DNA from: UBA668 sp046052275
GTDB lineage: Bacteria > Actinomycetota > Acidimicrobiia > Acidimicrobiales > Ilumatobacteraceae
Assembly (NCBI GenBank): GCA_046052275.1
Contig: JBJOMQ010000011.1
Coordinates: 1 to 30,106, forward strand
Direction: 5' to 3'
Length of the DNA stretch: 30,106 nt
Shown here piece by piece: positions 1 to 6,909 of this stretch (position 1 is its first letter; the number at the start of each line of letters is the position of its first letter). The notes under the pieces are model-generated. The model made no database searches and was not told where the DNA came from. It was given only the letters and a program-made list of their open reading frames with translations. The translations under genes and the position numbers were made by a program.

Positions 1-144
1 GGTGGCGAAGCGGATGGCGACGAACGCGCTGACGGCGATCCCGGCGATCCAGGCGATCTGCCAGACGATTCCCTTGAAGTAGCCCAGCAGCGCGGCGACC
101 GCCAGGATGCCGATCATCACCAGGTCGTATCCTTCGACGGCCAA
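1..144 (-). CDS. CvpA-family membrane protein, N-terminal part only
   Basis: The gene runs off the left edge, so only 48 codons are visible. After a short lead the translation reads YDLVMIGILAVAALLGYFKG, followed by a second hydrophobic stretch with WQIAWIAG. A tyrosine-aspartate start, a first membrane helix and a short loop ending in F-K-G are typical of the CvpA (colicin V production) family of multi-pass inner-membrane proteins. The family's role is poorly defined. I chose the TTG at 144 because GGGAG lies 7 nt upstream and the conserved YD motif falls after it. GTG 120 or ATG 117 would remove part of that motif. Upstream of 144 the frame becomes arginine-rich nonsense. The N-terminus overlaps the end of the preceding small gene by 28 bp. 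The family call rests on one motif region and is moderately sure. Confidence 0.5.
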   Translation of the reverse strand, partial: MAVEGYDLVMIGILAVAALLGYFKGIVWQIAWIAGIAVSAFVAIRFAT

Positions 145-407
145 GGGCAGGCTCCCGGATCGCGGGTGAACCGCACGTCGTGCTCGACAGGTGAGGGTGC
201 GCCTGGAAAGTTGTCGGCGCCGTCGGTGTAGTTCACAGTCGATGCCGTGTCGAAGGTCTTTCCACCGAAAAGAGGTCCGTGAAATGCGATTACAAAGCAG
301 GCGGCACTGAACATTGCGCCGAGCACTAGGCGTCGTCGTGGGGTCAGAATTGGACTGTCACCGTCAGGGGAGCAATCCGTATTGATGGCAGTGCGTTTCC
401 CGTTCAC
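117..407 (-). CDS. small membrane-anchored hypothetical protein (96 aa)
   Basis: I do not recognise a family. With a GTG start at 407 the protein has a polar N-terminus, three arginines at about residues 24-26, one hydrophobic helix at about 27-42 (LVLGAMFSAACFVIAF) and an extracytoplasmic tail of about 50 residues rich in Asp, Pro and Gly. This looks like a signal anchor or an uncleaved signal peptide. The start is chosen because TAGCGT sits at 415-420, exactly 7 nt upstream, the same spacing as at many other genes here. The stop overlaps an in-frame ATG of the CvpA-like gene (TGATG), and the two genes overlap by 28 bp, so they are probably co-transcribed. Codon bias is weaker than in neighbouring genes, so a degenerating gene is possible. 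Confidence 0.42.
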   Translation of the reverse strand: MNGKRTAINTDCSPDGDSPILTPRRRLVLGAMFSAACFVIAFHGPLFGGKTFDTASTVNYTDGADNFPGAPSPVEHDVRFTRDPGACPWPSKDTTW

Positions 408-414
408 TGCGTTG

Positions 415-420
415 ACGCTA
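415..420 (-). promoter_or_regulatory. -10 box TAGCGT, leaderless-type
   Basis: TAGCGT on the minus strand ends 7 nt before GTG 407. It fits the TAnnnT pattern seen at many starts in this window. No clear -35 is visible. Short inverted repeats (CTCGGT/ACCGAG at 442-458) lie just upstream. Confidence 0.4.
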
Positions 421-1213
421 GCAGTGAGGCTAAGTTGCCAGCTCGGTATTGAACCGAGGCGCGCCACCGGTCTCCGGTGCCATTGTCGACTCGATTTACC
501 ACGAGTTTCTGATTAGGCAATGACGGTGAAATGAGCGCAGCACTACCTTCGGTGGACCAATGCGCGATCACGAGCGCATACGAGCCGGCGATCCCCTGCA
601 ACCCGCAGGTCGTGGCGTCGAGCTCGTGGTGCGAGGTGGGATTGCGACCCTCGAAAATTGGCGACGCGAGCAAGTCTGCTCGCCGAAAGGGCCGGTGTTG
701 GCGAACGGCGGCGCTGGACGGCTGGTGTGGGATAGCTGTGCGGCGCCAGATCGGACCCATACATTGGGTCCAGTTACCTGACTTGATTGCGCTACTGCAA
801 GTCGGAGGCCTGGAGGGAGGGAGCAGTCGCCGACGCCGCCGCCTGCATCGCCGAGTTCGATTCGAACTCGTTGCCGTAACGTAGATCGCTGCCGAGGCCG
901 ACGTCAGCCACGGAGTGCGTCGCGAACACCTTTGCGTCAGATCCGGTCCGACCGCTGGGGAATGACCAGCGCTCTCGATCTGTCGAAGTCCACTCATGCC
1001 AAAGTCGCCGTCTTGCACGTGGCCGTCAACGACGTCGTCAGCAAGACGGGATCCGCCGACGAGGTGGGCCTGATGGCCGCGTCCCTGTGATCAGCGTCAC
1101 GAGGGGCCGCGACGCTGCTCGTCGGCGCGATGCCGGAGTCGAAGACTGACTAGGTTGACAGCCGTCGGTTGCTGGTTCGTGCGGTTGCGAGACAGATTCG
1201 ATCCGGCTTCTTG
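421..1213. other. gene-poor stretch without a convincing coding sequence
   Basis: About 800 bp in which no frame on either strand has both good codon bias and a recognisable product. The longest open frame (minus strand, 404-1018) is arginine/serine-rich nonsense over its first two thirds. Only its last part, about 404-690, has somewhat protein-like composition. A 42-codon plus-strand frame at 962-1090 is also open but has no promoter or family signal. Local base composition is less GC-biased than in neighbouring genes around 240-560. The stretch looks like decayed or foreign DNA. It contains one good inverted repeat at 753-771. Confidence 0.5.
753..771. repeat. inverted repeat GGACCCA-N5-TGGGTCC
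   Basis: Perfect 7-bp arms flank the spacer TACAT in the gene-poor stretch. It could be an operator for a lost gene or a small hairpin. No adjacent gene supports either reading. Confidence 0.35.
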
Positions 1214-1228
1214 CTGCACTGAGTGCAG
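1214..1228. promoter_or_regulatory. palindrome CTGCACTGAGTGCAG upstream of the DUF1905 gene
   Basis: Perfect 7-bp arms surround a single central base and end 7 bp before the GTG at 1236. The position suggests an operator, or a hairpin occluding the ribosome site, for the broken gene downstream. No clear -10 box is visible, so the role is open. Confidence 0.35.
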
Positions 1229-1235
1229 GTGAGCC

Positions 1236-1537
1236 GTGAGTGCATCGTTCGTTGCCGAGTTCGCAGCCGAGGTCTTCGAGTGGCGGGGGCTGGCGCCGTG
1301 CCACTTCGTCGCACTGCCAGCCGACCTCGCCAGCGACATTGCCGAGGACGCATCGGCGGTGACGTATGGCTTGGGAGTGGTCCCGGTGTCGGCCCGCATC
1401 GGCGACACGCATTCACCACCTCGCTGTGGCCCCGTTCGGGCACGTACTACCTGCCGCTTCGCGATGCAGTGCGCGCCGAGCATGGAATCGGCATCGGCGA
1501 CCGGGTGAAGGTGCGCATGCGCCTGCGTCCTCGCTAA
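1236..1537 (+). pseudogene. DUF1905 protein gene broken by a single frameshift
   Basis: The N-terminal half starts at GTG 1236 and carries AEVFEWRGLAPCHFVALPAD and VTYGLGVVPVSARIGDT, both typical of DUF1905. Near 1408-1410 the family match jumps by one base into the next frame. It then continues as AFTTSLWPRSGTYYLPLRDA and ends with DRVKVRMRLRPR and TAA at 1535-1537. Restoring one G (GACACG-G-CATTC) would give a continuous protein of about 100 residues, the family's normal size. DUF1905 is a small beta-barrel-like domain of unknown function, often fused or adjacent to YdeI/OmpD-associated domains. What is seen is a one-base loss. Whether it is a true mutation or a sequencing error cannot be told from the sequence alone. 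Confidence 0.8.
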
Positions 1538-1599
1538 GGATTGAGGAGTGCGTCACGCAGCCGCCGTGACGCACGTGCGCGGCTGAGATCGTCAGAACG

Positions 1600-2355
1600 T
1601 CACGACACCTGGGTGAGACCACCGTCGACGACGAGGATCTCGCCGGTGACATAGCGGTTCCGCACGAGGGCAAGGACCGCCTCGGCGCAGTCGTCGGGCG
1701 TGGCAGATCGACGCAGCGGGGCCATCTTGGCGACACCGGCGTGCATGGCATCCCAATCCGAGGTCCAGGGCGTGTCGACAAGGCCGGGTGCGACGGCGTT
1801 GAACCGGATCGGTCCATGGCTCTTGGCGAGCAGTCGGGTCATCTGGTTGAGGGCTGCCTTCGTCATCGAATAGGCGATCGACGAGCCGACCGGTCGCACG
1901 CCGGCGATCGACGTGATCGTGACCACATGGCCGTCGGGGCGCTGTCGCAGCAGCGGGATCGCCGCCTTCGTGAGCTGCCAGGTGCCGACGACATTCACGT
2001 CGAACGTCTTGTGGAAGATGTCGTCAGTGAGCGCGTCGAGATCGTGGTGTGGCACGACGGTTGTCCACCCGGCGTTGTTGACCAGGAGGTCGAGCCCACC
2101 GAACTGCTCGACGGTGCGGTCGAGCAGCGCCCGGCACTGGTCCATGTCACTGATGTCGGCCTGCACGTACATCGACGGCCCCGGCAGTGCGGTGGCGACT
2201 GCCTCACCGGCGGCCACGCTCGATGCCGAGTTGACGACGACAGTGGCGCCCAGCGCCGACAGTCGCTGCGCAGTGCGCTCGCCGATGCCGCTCGACGACC
2301 CGGTGACGATCGCCACCATTCCATCGAATTCCGGCCTGCCCTCGAGTTCGCCCAT
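1600..2355 (-). CDS. SDR-family NAD(P)-dependent oxidoreductase (251 aa)
   Basis: This is a classical short-chain dehydrogenase/reductase of normal length. It has the cofactor motif TGSSSGIG at about residues 18-25, NNAG at 93-96, and the catalytic Ser149, Tyr162 and Lys166 (SIAYSMTKAALNQMTRLLAK). The C-terminus has the usual P-G-L-V-D-T-P segment and ends in DGGLTQVS, typical of FabG-like enzymes. It would reduce or oxidise an alcohol/ketone with NAD(P)H in the cytosol; the substrate cannot be named. The ATG at 2355 is preceded by GGAGG with 5-nt spacing, a strong Shine-Dalgarno site that fixes the start, although the frame is open further upstream. It is divergent from the DUF1801 gene at 2435 and shares an 80-bp intergenic region with it. 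Confidence 0.93.
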   Translation of the reverse strand: MGELEGRPEFDGMVAIVTGSSSGIGERTAQRLSALGATVVVNSASSVAAGEAVATALPGPSMYVQADISDMDQCRALLDRTVEQFGGLDLLVNNAGWTTVVPHHDLDALTDDIFHKTFDVNVVGTWQLTKAAIPLLRQRPDGHVVTITSIAGVRPVGSSIAYSMTKAALNQMTRLLAKSHGPIRFNAVAPGLVDTPWTSDWDAMHAGVAKMAPLRRSATPDDCAEAVLALVRNRYVTGEILVVDGGLTQVS

Positions 2356-2422
2356 CGTGCCCTCCGTTGCGCGGTTCGTCCTGCGTCGGCAATCCTGCCG
2401 CGTCGGTCCCGCCGTCAGCGAA

Positions 2423-2428
2423 TAGGTT
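2423..2428 (+). promoter_or_regulatory. -10 box TAGGTT, leaderless-type
   Basis: TAGGTT ends 6 nt before ATG 2435, and no Shine-Dalgarno sequence lies between them. This predicts that transcription starts at or next to the start codon. Confidence 0.5.
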
Positions 2429-2434
2429 GCGCCC

Positions 2435-3034
2435 ATGGCAGTGGCCAGGTCGACCAGTCCGGGAGCGCGAGCCGTCGACCTGCACCTCGCCGCACTGCCC
2501 GAGCCACAGCGAACGACCCTTCGGGCGGTGCGGGCCTCGCTGCGCGAATTGCTGCCCCACGCCGACGAGGGCCTCAAGTACCGGATGCCCGCCTTCTCGG
2601 TGCACGGCAAGGGGGTCGCCGCATACGACGGCTTCAAGGGGCACTGCTCGTATTTCCCGATGAGTGGCGGTGTCCTCGAGAAGGTGACTGGACTGCCGAA
2701 GGGATGCACCGCAGACCGCGGGACGCTGCGCTTCGCCGTCGACACGCCGCTGTCGAAGGCTCTCCTGCGGCGACTCATTCGCACACGGCTCGACGAGATC
2801 GCCGATGTAGCAGATGGGCCCCGGCTCGAGTTCTACGACAGCGGCATGGTGAAAGCCGAGGGCGGCATGCGCAGCGGACTGCTGCATGGCCGGTGGCGCT
2901 GGTACCGGGCTGACGGAACGCTCATGCGGGTCGGCCGATTCGCCGCCGGCGAACAGGTGGGCACCTGGGAGACGTGGGATCGCAGCGGGCGACTGGTGCG
3001 CTCGACGAGCTATCCGCCGGCTGGACGTCGCTGA
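2435..3034 (+). CDS. DUF1801 (YdhG-like) domain fused to MORN/YwqK-type repeats (199 aa)
   Basis: Residues about 15-125 match the DUF1801/YdhG-like fold: LKYRMPAFSVHGKGVAAYDG, then HCSYFPMSGGVLEK, then LRFAVDTPLSKALLRRLIRT. This family of small proteins of uncertain function includes iron-chaperone-like members. Residues about 130-190 form a second unit with two MORN/YwqK-like repeats, EFYDSGMVKAEGGMRSGLLHG and WRWYRADGTLMRVGRFAAG, followed by GTWETWDRSGRLV. Such repeats occur in toxin-antitoxin YwqK proteins and other beta-rich modules. The fusion is in one uninterrupted frame with even codon use. The start is supported by the -10 hexamer 6 nt upstream. The gene converges with the metallo-hydrolase gene, with only 10 bp between the stops and no obvious terminator. 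Confidence 0.85.
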   Translation: MAVARSTSPGARAVDLHLAALPEPQRTTLRAVRASLRELLPHADEGLKYRMPAFSVHGKGVAAYDGFKGHCSYFPMSGGVLEKVTGLPKGCTADRGTLRFAVDTPLSKALLRRLIRTRLDEIADVADGPRLEFYDSGMVKAEGGMRSGLLHGRWRWYRADGTLMRVGRFAAGEQVGTWETWDRSGRLVRSTSYPPAGRR

Positions 3035-3044
3035 TCCGTCGCAG

Positions 3045-4313
3045 CTACTCGCTGGCGCGAGCGGCGGAGTCGGCGGCTGCGGCGCGGTAGATGCCGGTCG
3101 CCATGTACGAGCGCTCGGTGCGCCGCCGGGCGTCGTAGACAGCGGCTCGCACGGCATGCAGGCGGGGTGACTCGGGCTCTGCGGTGACGGCCATCTCGAT
3201 CAGGTGGCAGGCGAGGCGGAGGTCGCCGGCTGCGGCAAGCACCTCGGCCCGCGCTGCGAGCACGTCGGTGCCCCCGGCCAGCGACGCGACCTCGCGAGCG
3301 AGCTCAACCTCACGTGCCGGCTTCAAGTTGGCAGGATTGCCGTCGTACCAGCCGCCGTACAGGCGCCAGAGGTTGCGGACGACGAACTCGGGCTCGTCGT
3401 AGGTCGGCTGCAGATATGGCTTGCCAGCGAGATGCTCGGGCAGCCGGACCTCGTGGATCACCTCGTCGAGTCGGGCGCCGGCGTTCATCAGGGCGAGGGT
3501 CTGGCCGTGCAGCGATTCGAGCGCCTCGGCGGTGTCGTCGAGGACTCGGGTGATCCGCTCGCGTCCTCCGAGCGCCGGGCCGTGGGCAGGAAGGAGCAGG
3601 TCGGCGCCGAGCCGCGCCATGGCGCGGAGCGCGACTGCCCAGTCCCACGCATAGCGCTGCACCTTCTGCGGATTTCCGGCGTTGGGGAACTGCCAGATGA
3701 ACAGGTCGCCGACACAGAGTGCCCGTCGATGGGGCACCCAGGCCCACGTGTGATCGTCGGTCTCGCCGCGGGCGTGATGCAGCTCGAAGCGTTCATCGCC
3801 GACGACGACTGCATGCTCGTCGCGGTACGTGACATGCGGCCGCACGAAGTCGGTGGGCCACGCCGGTGCAGGAAGCCTGAACTGACGCATGTTGATGTGG
3901 CCGTTGTAGCCACTCGTGGCTGCGTAGCGGTCGAAGCGTGCGGGAACGGCCTCGTGGCCGACATAGCGAATGGGGGCATGGCCACGGGCGACAGCATCGG
4001 CGTCGAAGGCGTGGGCACCGGTCACATGATCGACATGGCCGTGCGTGTACACCGCTGTGTGGACGCGGCGTGTGCGCCACGAACGCAACTGCTCGACGAC
4101 CCTTGGAGCCGAGAGCGCATGCGACACGTCGAACACGACGAGGCCCTCGTCGGTATCGAACGCCACCGAGTTGCTGAAGGCCTCGACCAGCACGACGCCG
4201 TCGGCGACCTCCTCGGCCACCCCCGACGATTCGCTGAAGACTCCCTTCATCGACAGCGGCTCGATGCCGTCGGCCCACCGTGCCGACCGGTCGAGCATGG
4301 GGCTCGACATCAT
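3045..4313 (-). CDS. alkylsulfatase-type MBL-fold metallo-hydrolase with dimerisation domain
   Basis: The protein is a metallo-beta-lactamase-fold hydrolase of the alkylsulfatase (SdsA1/BDS1-like) group, about 422 residues. The zinc motif THGHVDH is at about residues 90-96, HHARGETDDH at 179-188, the bridging Asp in CVGDLFIW near 203, and a final His in PAHGP near 244. The dimerisation domain follows, with DEPEFVVRNLWRLYGGWYDG (about 306-325) and NPANLKPA. It lacks the long C-terminal SCP2-like domain of full-length alkylsulfatases. It is therefore a short family member, and its sulfate-ester substrate is inference. I chose ATG 4313 (a second ATG follows directly). The frame is open to 4364, but those extra residues are not family-like. 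Its promoter-distal neighbours on the same strand are spaced 25-60 bp, suggesting one operon with the glycosidase gene. Confidence 0.85.
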   Translation of the reverse strand: MMSSPMLDRSARWADGIEPLSMKGVFSESSGVAEEVADGVVLVEAFSNSVAFDTDEGLVVFDVSHALSAPRVVEQLRSWRTRRVHTAVYTHGHVDHVTGAHAFDADAVARGHAPIRYVGHEAVPARFDRYAATSGYNGHINMRQFRLPAPAWPTDFVRPHVTYRDEHAVVVGDERFELHHARGETDDHTWAWVPHRRALCVGDLFIWQFPNAGNPQKVQRYAWDWAVALRAMARLGADLLLPAHGPALGGRERITRVLDDTAEALESLHGQTLALMNAGARLDEVIHEVRLPEHLAGKPYLQPTYDEPEFVVRNLWRLYGGWYDGNPANLKPAREVELAREVASLAGGTDVLAARAEVLAAAGDLRLACHLIEMAVTAEPESPRLHAVRAAVYDARRRTERSYMATGIYRAAAADSAARASE

Positions 4314-4338
4314 GGAAGACGATTGACCGACGGCGTGC

Positions 4339-4629
4339 TCACGAGTCGGCCGGCTCGTCGGCAACGGAAGTGCTGCGTTGCCCGGTGATTGACACTACGA
4401 GTGCGGCAAGACCGAACGCCGCCGTGACCGCTCCCATCGCCCGTGCGCCGATGCCGATCTCGAGTCGGGCAATGTTCGTACCGGCAGCAAGCGCGACGAT
4501 GCCGACCGTCCCCGAGATGAGGCGCGTGGCGAGATGCCGTGGCCGTCGCAGGACGACGACGACGCTCGCAACACCTGCGGCGAGGGTGCTCAGCAAGATG
4601 ATCGCTGCCAGCAGGGCGAGGCTTTCCAC
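4339..4629 (-). CDS. small integral membrane protein (96 aa), unknown function
   Basis: No family recognised. Three hydrophobic segments are visible at about residues 4-27, 36-54 and 62-82. A basic loop (RRPRH) follows the first helix, and a polar tail ends in DEPADS. The start is GTG 4629. The gene lies between the phosphodiester glycosidase and the metallo-hydrolase genes on the same strand, with gaps of 57 and 25 bp, so co-transcription is likely. Codon use is normal for the window, and the high hydrophobicity with conserved spacing supports a real gene. Confidence 0.7.
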   Translation of the reverse strand: MESLALLAAIILLSTLAAGVASVVVVLRRPRHLATRLISGTVGIVALAAGTNIARLEIGIGARAMGAVTAAFGLAALVVSITGQRSTSVADEPADS

Positions 4630-4686
4630 ATGGGCATTTCAGCACATCGGCGGCGAGGCCGGGGCCGGCGACACTGAAGGCCGGCG

Positions 4687-5925
4687 CTACACGGCGGGGA
4701 ACAGGGCGAAGAAGTCCTTCTCCGTGCCCTTGAGATACCGATACGGATTGCGCATGCGCATGCGGGCGTCGACGAGTACCGGCGTGCGCTCGTCGGTGCC
4801 GAATCCCTCGTAGAACGCGAACTGCGGCCATGTGCCGTTGATGTCGAGTTGCATTGCCCTGACGCAGCCGGCATCGACCAGCAATCCGGCGAACATCGTT
4901 GCATCGACCGGGCCCGCCATCACATAGAGCAGGTCGTCGCTGGCAAGCTGGCAGAGTGCCGAGCGGTTCGTGTAGGTCTCGGAGCCGAAGTCGACACCCC
5001 ACGCCTTGTCGTACCGCGTCGCCGCCATCGACTCGCCGCCGTCGACGAGCAGCGGCAGACCCTGCCTGAGCGAGACCCACGTGCCGTCGTCGCGCAGGTC
5101 GCGCCCGTACTGCCCGACAGTGATGAGGCCATCGCGGTCGATGCCGATCGTCGCCTCGCCGTCGACGAGCGGTTCGACGGTGCGGCCCTCAGTCATGTAG
5201 CCGCCGTCGATGTGCTCGAAGCGGAAGCCTCCGTTGAATGCGGCGACGAGGGTCTGCCGGTCGCTGCCATCGACCTTGGCGAAGTACTCCCATCCGTCGC
5301 CGCCTGGCAGCTCGGTGCCGCCGTACATGCGCGCAGCGACAAGGTCGCGGCGGATGTACACATAGGTGGCAGTGACCGATGCGGCCGAGCGCACGGGCCG
5401 CATCGACGTCACCCAGAGTGCATCAGCGATGCCGGGTGCGCCGAGTGGGATCCACTCACCTTCGCCCGGGAGGGGCGAGCCGAGCACGGGTACGAGATCG
5501 ACCGGAACGAATGGGACCGCAGTGGTGCTCTGGCCCTCCGGCACCGTGGTGGCCGGCCCCGGTTGAGTGATCGCCGTCGGCATCGTCGTGGTGACAACGG
5601 CGAGCGGAAGCGCCGTTGCGGGCACGATCGACGGCGGATCGGCGTAGTGCCAGCGCTCGAGTCGGTCGACGATCGACCCGAAGCCCTGATTGCGCGCCCA
5701 GTTGGCACCTGCCTGGAGCGTGCCGTCCTGGCTGGCGACGAGCTCAAGGCCGAGTGATGTCGCTGGGAGGACAGTGCAGGCGACTGCTGCCACGATGGCC
5801 GCTGCCCGGGCCCTCCTGCTGAGAAGGCGCGGCGCGCCGCGTCGGAGCACCTGCTCGACCGACATCGCGGCCAGCACCAGCCACAGGAGGCTGCCGAGCA
5901 GGACGGTGAGACCGAGCGGCGACAT
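4687..5925 (-). CDS. membrane-anchored phosphodiester glycosidase (NAGPA/DUF2233-type) family protein
   Basis: The 412-residue protein has two N-terminal hydrophobic segments (about 5-25 and 40-62). A Pro/Thr-rich linker at about 98-140 follows, then a C-terminal catalytic-type domain. Family landmarks are VAAFNGGFRFEHIDGGYMTE (about 230-249), the loop with LRQGLPLLVDGGE, the segment LLYVMAGPVDATMFAGLL, and MQLDINGTWPQFAFYEGF. NAGPA-type enzymes cleave phosphodiester-linked sugars. Bacterial members are exported or surface-bound, and their targets are mostly unknown; teichoic or wall glycans are a reasonable inference. The domain would lie outside the membrane. The ATG at 5925 has a GGGGAG directly adjacent, too close for a normal ribosome site. 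The gene is the first of a three-gene minus-strand group. Confidence 0.85.
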   Translation of the reverse strand: MSPLGLTVLLGSLLWLVLAAMSVEQVLRRGAPRLLSRRARAAAIVAAVACTVLPATSLGLELVASQDGTLQAGANWARNQGFGSIVDRLERWHYADPPSIVPATALPLAVVTTTMPTAITQPGPATTVPEGQSTTAVPFVPVDLVPVLGSPLPGEGEWIPLGAPGIADALWVTSMRPVRSAASVTATYVYIRRDLVAARMYGGTELPGGDGWEYFAKVDGSDRQTLVAAFNGGFRFEHIDGGYMTEGRTVEPLVDGEATIGIDRDGLITVGQYGRDLRDDGTWVSLRQGLPLLVDGGESMAATRYDKAWGVDFGSETYTNRSALCQLASDDLLYVMAGPVDATMFAGLLVDAGCVRAMQLDINGTWPQFAFYEGFGTDERTPVLVDARMRMRNPYRYLKGTEKDFFALFPAV

Positions 5926-5984
5926 CTCCCCATCTCATCACATTCCGCCGTCACGTCGATCGGTGAGGATGCGTGAGCGGTCGG

Positions 5985-5990
5985 TATTGT
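5985..5990 (+). promoter_or_regulatory. -10 box TATTGT for cysD, leaderless-type
   Basis: TATTGT ends 7 nt before GTG 5998. The sequence GGTGAG at 5962-5967, 17 bp further upstream, is a weak -35 candidate. No Shine-Dalgarno site is present. Confidence 0.5.
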
Positions 5991-5997
5991 CGTCGCC

Positions 5998-6909
5998 GTG
6001 GCTGCCGTGCACGCACTGACGCACCTCCAGCGCCTCGAGGCCGAGTCGATCCACATCATCCGCGAGGCCGTCGCTGAGGCCGATCGCCCGGTGATGCTCT
6101 ACAGCATCGGCAAGGACAGTTCGGTGATGTTGCATCTCGCCATGAAGGCCTTCTTCCCGGCTCCGATCCCATTCCCGCTGCTGCACGTCGACACCACGTG
6201 GAAGTTCCGCGACATGTACGCGTTCCGCACCAAGGCCTCCGAGAGGTACGGCGTCGACCTGATCGTCCACCGCAATCCCGATTGCGTCGCCCGCGGCATC
6301 AACCCGTTCGATCACGGCTCGGCGATGCACACCGATCTCTGGAAGACGGTCGGGCTGAAGCAGGCACTCGACGAGCACCACTTCGATCTCGCTTTCGGTG
6401 GGGCCCGACGCGACGAGGAGCGCTCGCGGGCCAAGGAGCGTGTGTTCTCGCTCCGGAGCGCACAGCACCAGTGGGACCCGCGACGGCAGCGCCCAGAACT
6501 GTGGTCGCTGTACAACGCCCGACATGCGCCGGGTGAGTCGCTCCGCGTGTTCCCGCTCTCGAACTGGACCGAGCTCGACGTGTGGCAGTACATCCACCAG
6601 GAGGGCATCGAGGTGGTGCCGCTGTACTTCGCAGCGCCCCGCCCCGTCGTCGAGCGTGGCGGCACGCTCATCATGGTCGACGACGAGCGGATGCGCCTGG
6701 AGCCGGGCGAGGAGGCCCAGCAGCGGATGGTGCGATTCCGAACGCTCGGCTGCTATCCGCTCAGCGGCGGCGTCGAGTCGGATGCCACCACGCTCCCCGA
6801 CATCATCCGCGAGATGCTGCTGGCGACCACCTCCGAGCGGCAGGGGCGCATGATCGACCGCGACCAGGCAGCGTCGATGGAGAAGAAGAAGCAGGACGGC
6901 TACTTCTGA
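5998..6909 (+). CDS. cysD: sulfate adenylyltransferase subunit 2 (CysD)
   Basis: CysD is the PP-loop ATP-pyrophosphatase subunit that joins sulfate to AMP, forming adenylyl sulfate (APS) with CysN. At 303 residues it has normal length. The PP-loop SIGKDSS is at about residues 36-42. It is followed by HVDTTWKFRDMYAFRT, FGGARRDEERSRAKERVFS, RVFPLSNWTELDVWQYI, RTLGCYPLSGG and the conserved C-terminus SMEKKKQDGYF. The GTG at 5998 is chosen because it gives the normal N-terminus and a -10 box lies 7 nt upstream. The stop overlaps the next start (TGATG at 6907-6911), so translation is coupled to cysNC. Confidence 0.97.
   Translation: MAAVHALTHLQRLEAESIHIIREAVAEADRPVMLYSIGKDSSVMLHLAMKAFFPAPIPFPLLHVDTTWKFRDMYAFRTKASERYGVDLIVHRNPDCVARGINPFDHGSAMHTDLWKTVGLKQALDEHHFDLAFGGARRDEERSRAKERVFSLRSAQHQWDPRRQRPELWSLYNARHAPGESLRVFPLSNWTELDVWQYIHQEGIEVVPLYFAAPRPVVERGGTLIMVDDERMRLEPGEEAQQRMVRFRTLGCYPLSGGVESDATTLPDIIREMLLATTSERQGRMIDRDQAASMEKKKQDGYF

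Noticed and set aside
404..1018. 204-codon minus-strand open frame in the gene-poor stretch
   Set aside because: Its first two thirds are Arg/Ser-rich and contain poly-Arg runs; only the end is weakly protein-like. Not enough to call a gene.
962..1090. 42-codon plus-strand open frame beginning MTSALDLSKST
   Set aside because: Reads like protein but has no -10 box, no good ribosome site and no recognised family.
1155..1160. Perfect TTGACA -35 hexamer
   Set aside because: No TAnnnT hexamer lies 15-19 bp downstream, so it is not supported as a promoter.
1741..2913. Long plus-strand open frame opposite the SDR gene
   Set aside because: It lies antisense to a confident SDR gene, is rich in Arg, Asp and His and has no family match; it is a product of high GC codon bias.
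3204..4388. 394-codon plus-strand open frame opposite the metallo-hydrolase gene
   Set aside because: Antisense shadow of a well-supported metallo-hydrolase; the sequence lacks any domain motif.
4750..4765. GCGCATGCGCATGCG-like repeat in the glycosidase gene
   Set aside because: It simply encodes Arg-Met-Arg-Met-Arg in the correct frame.
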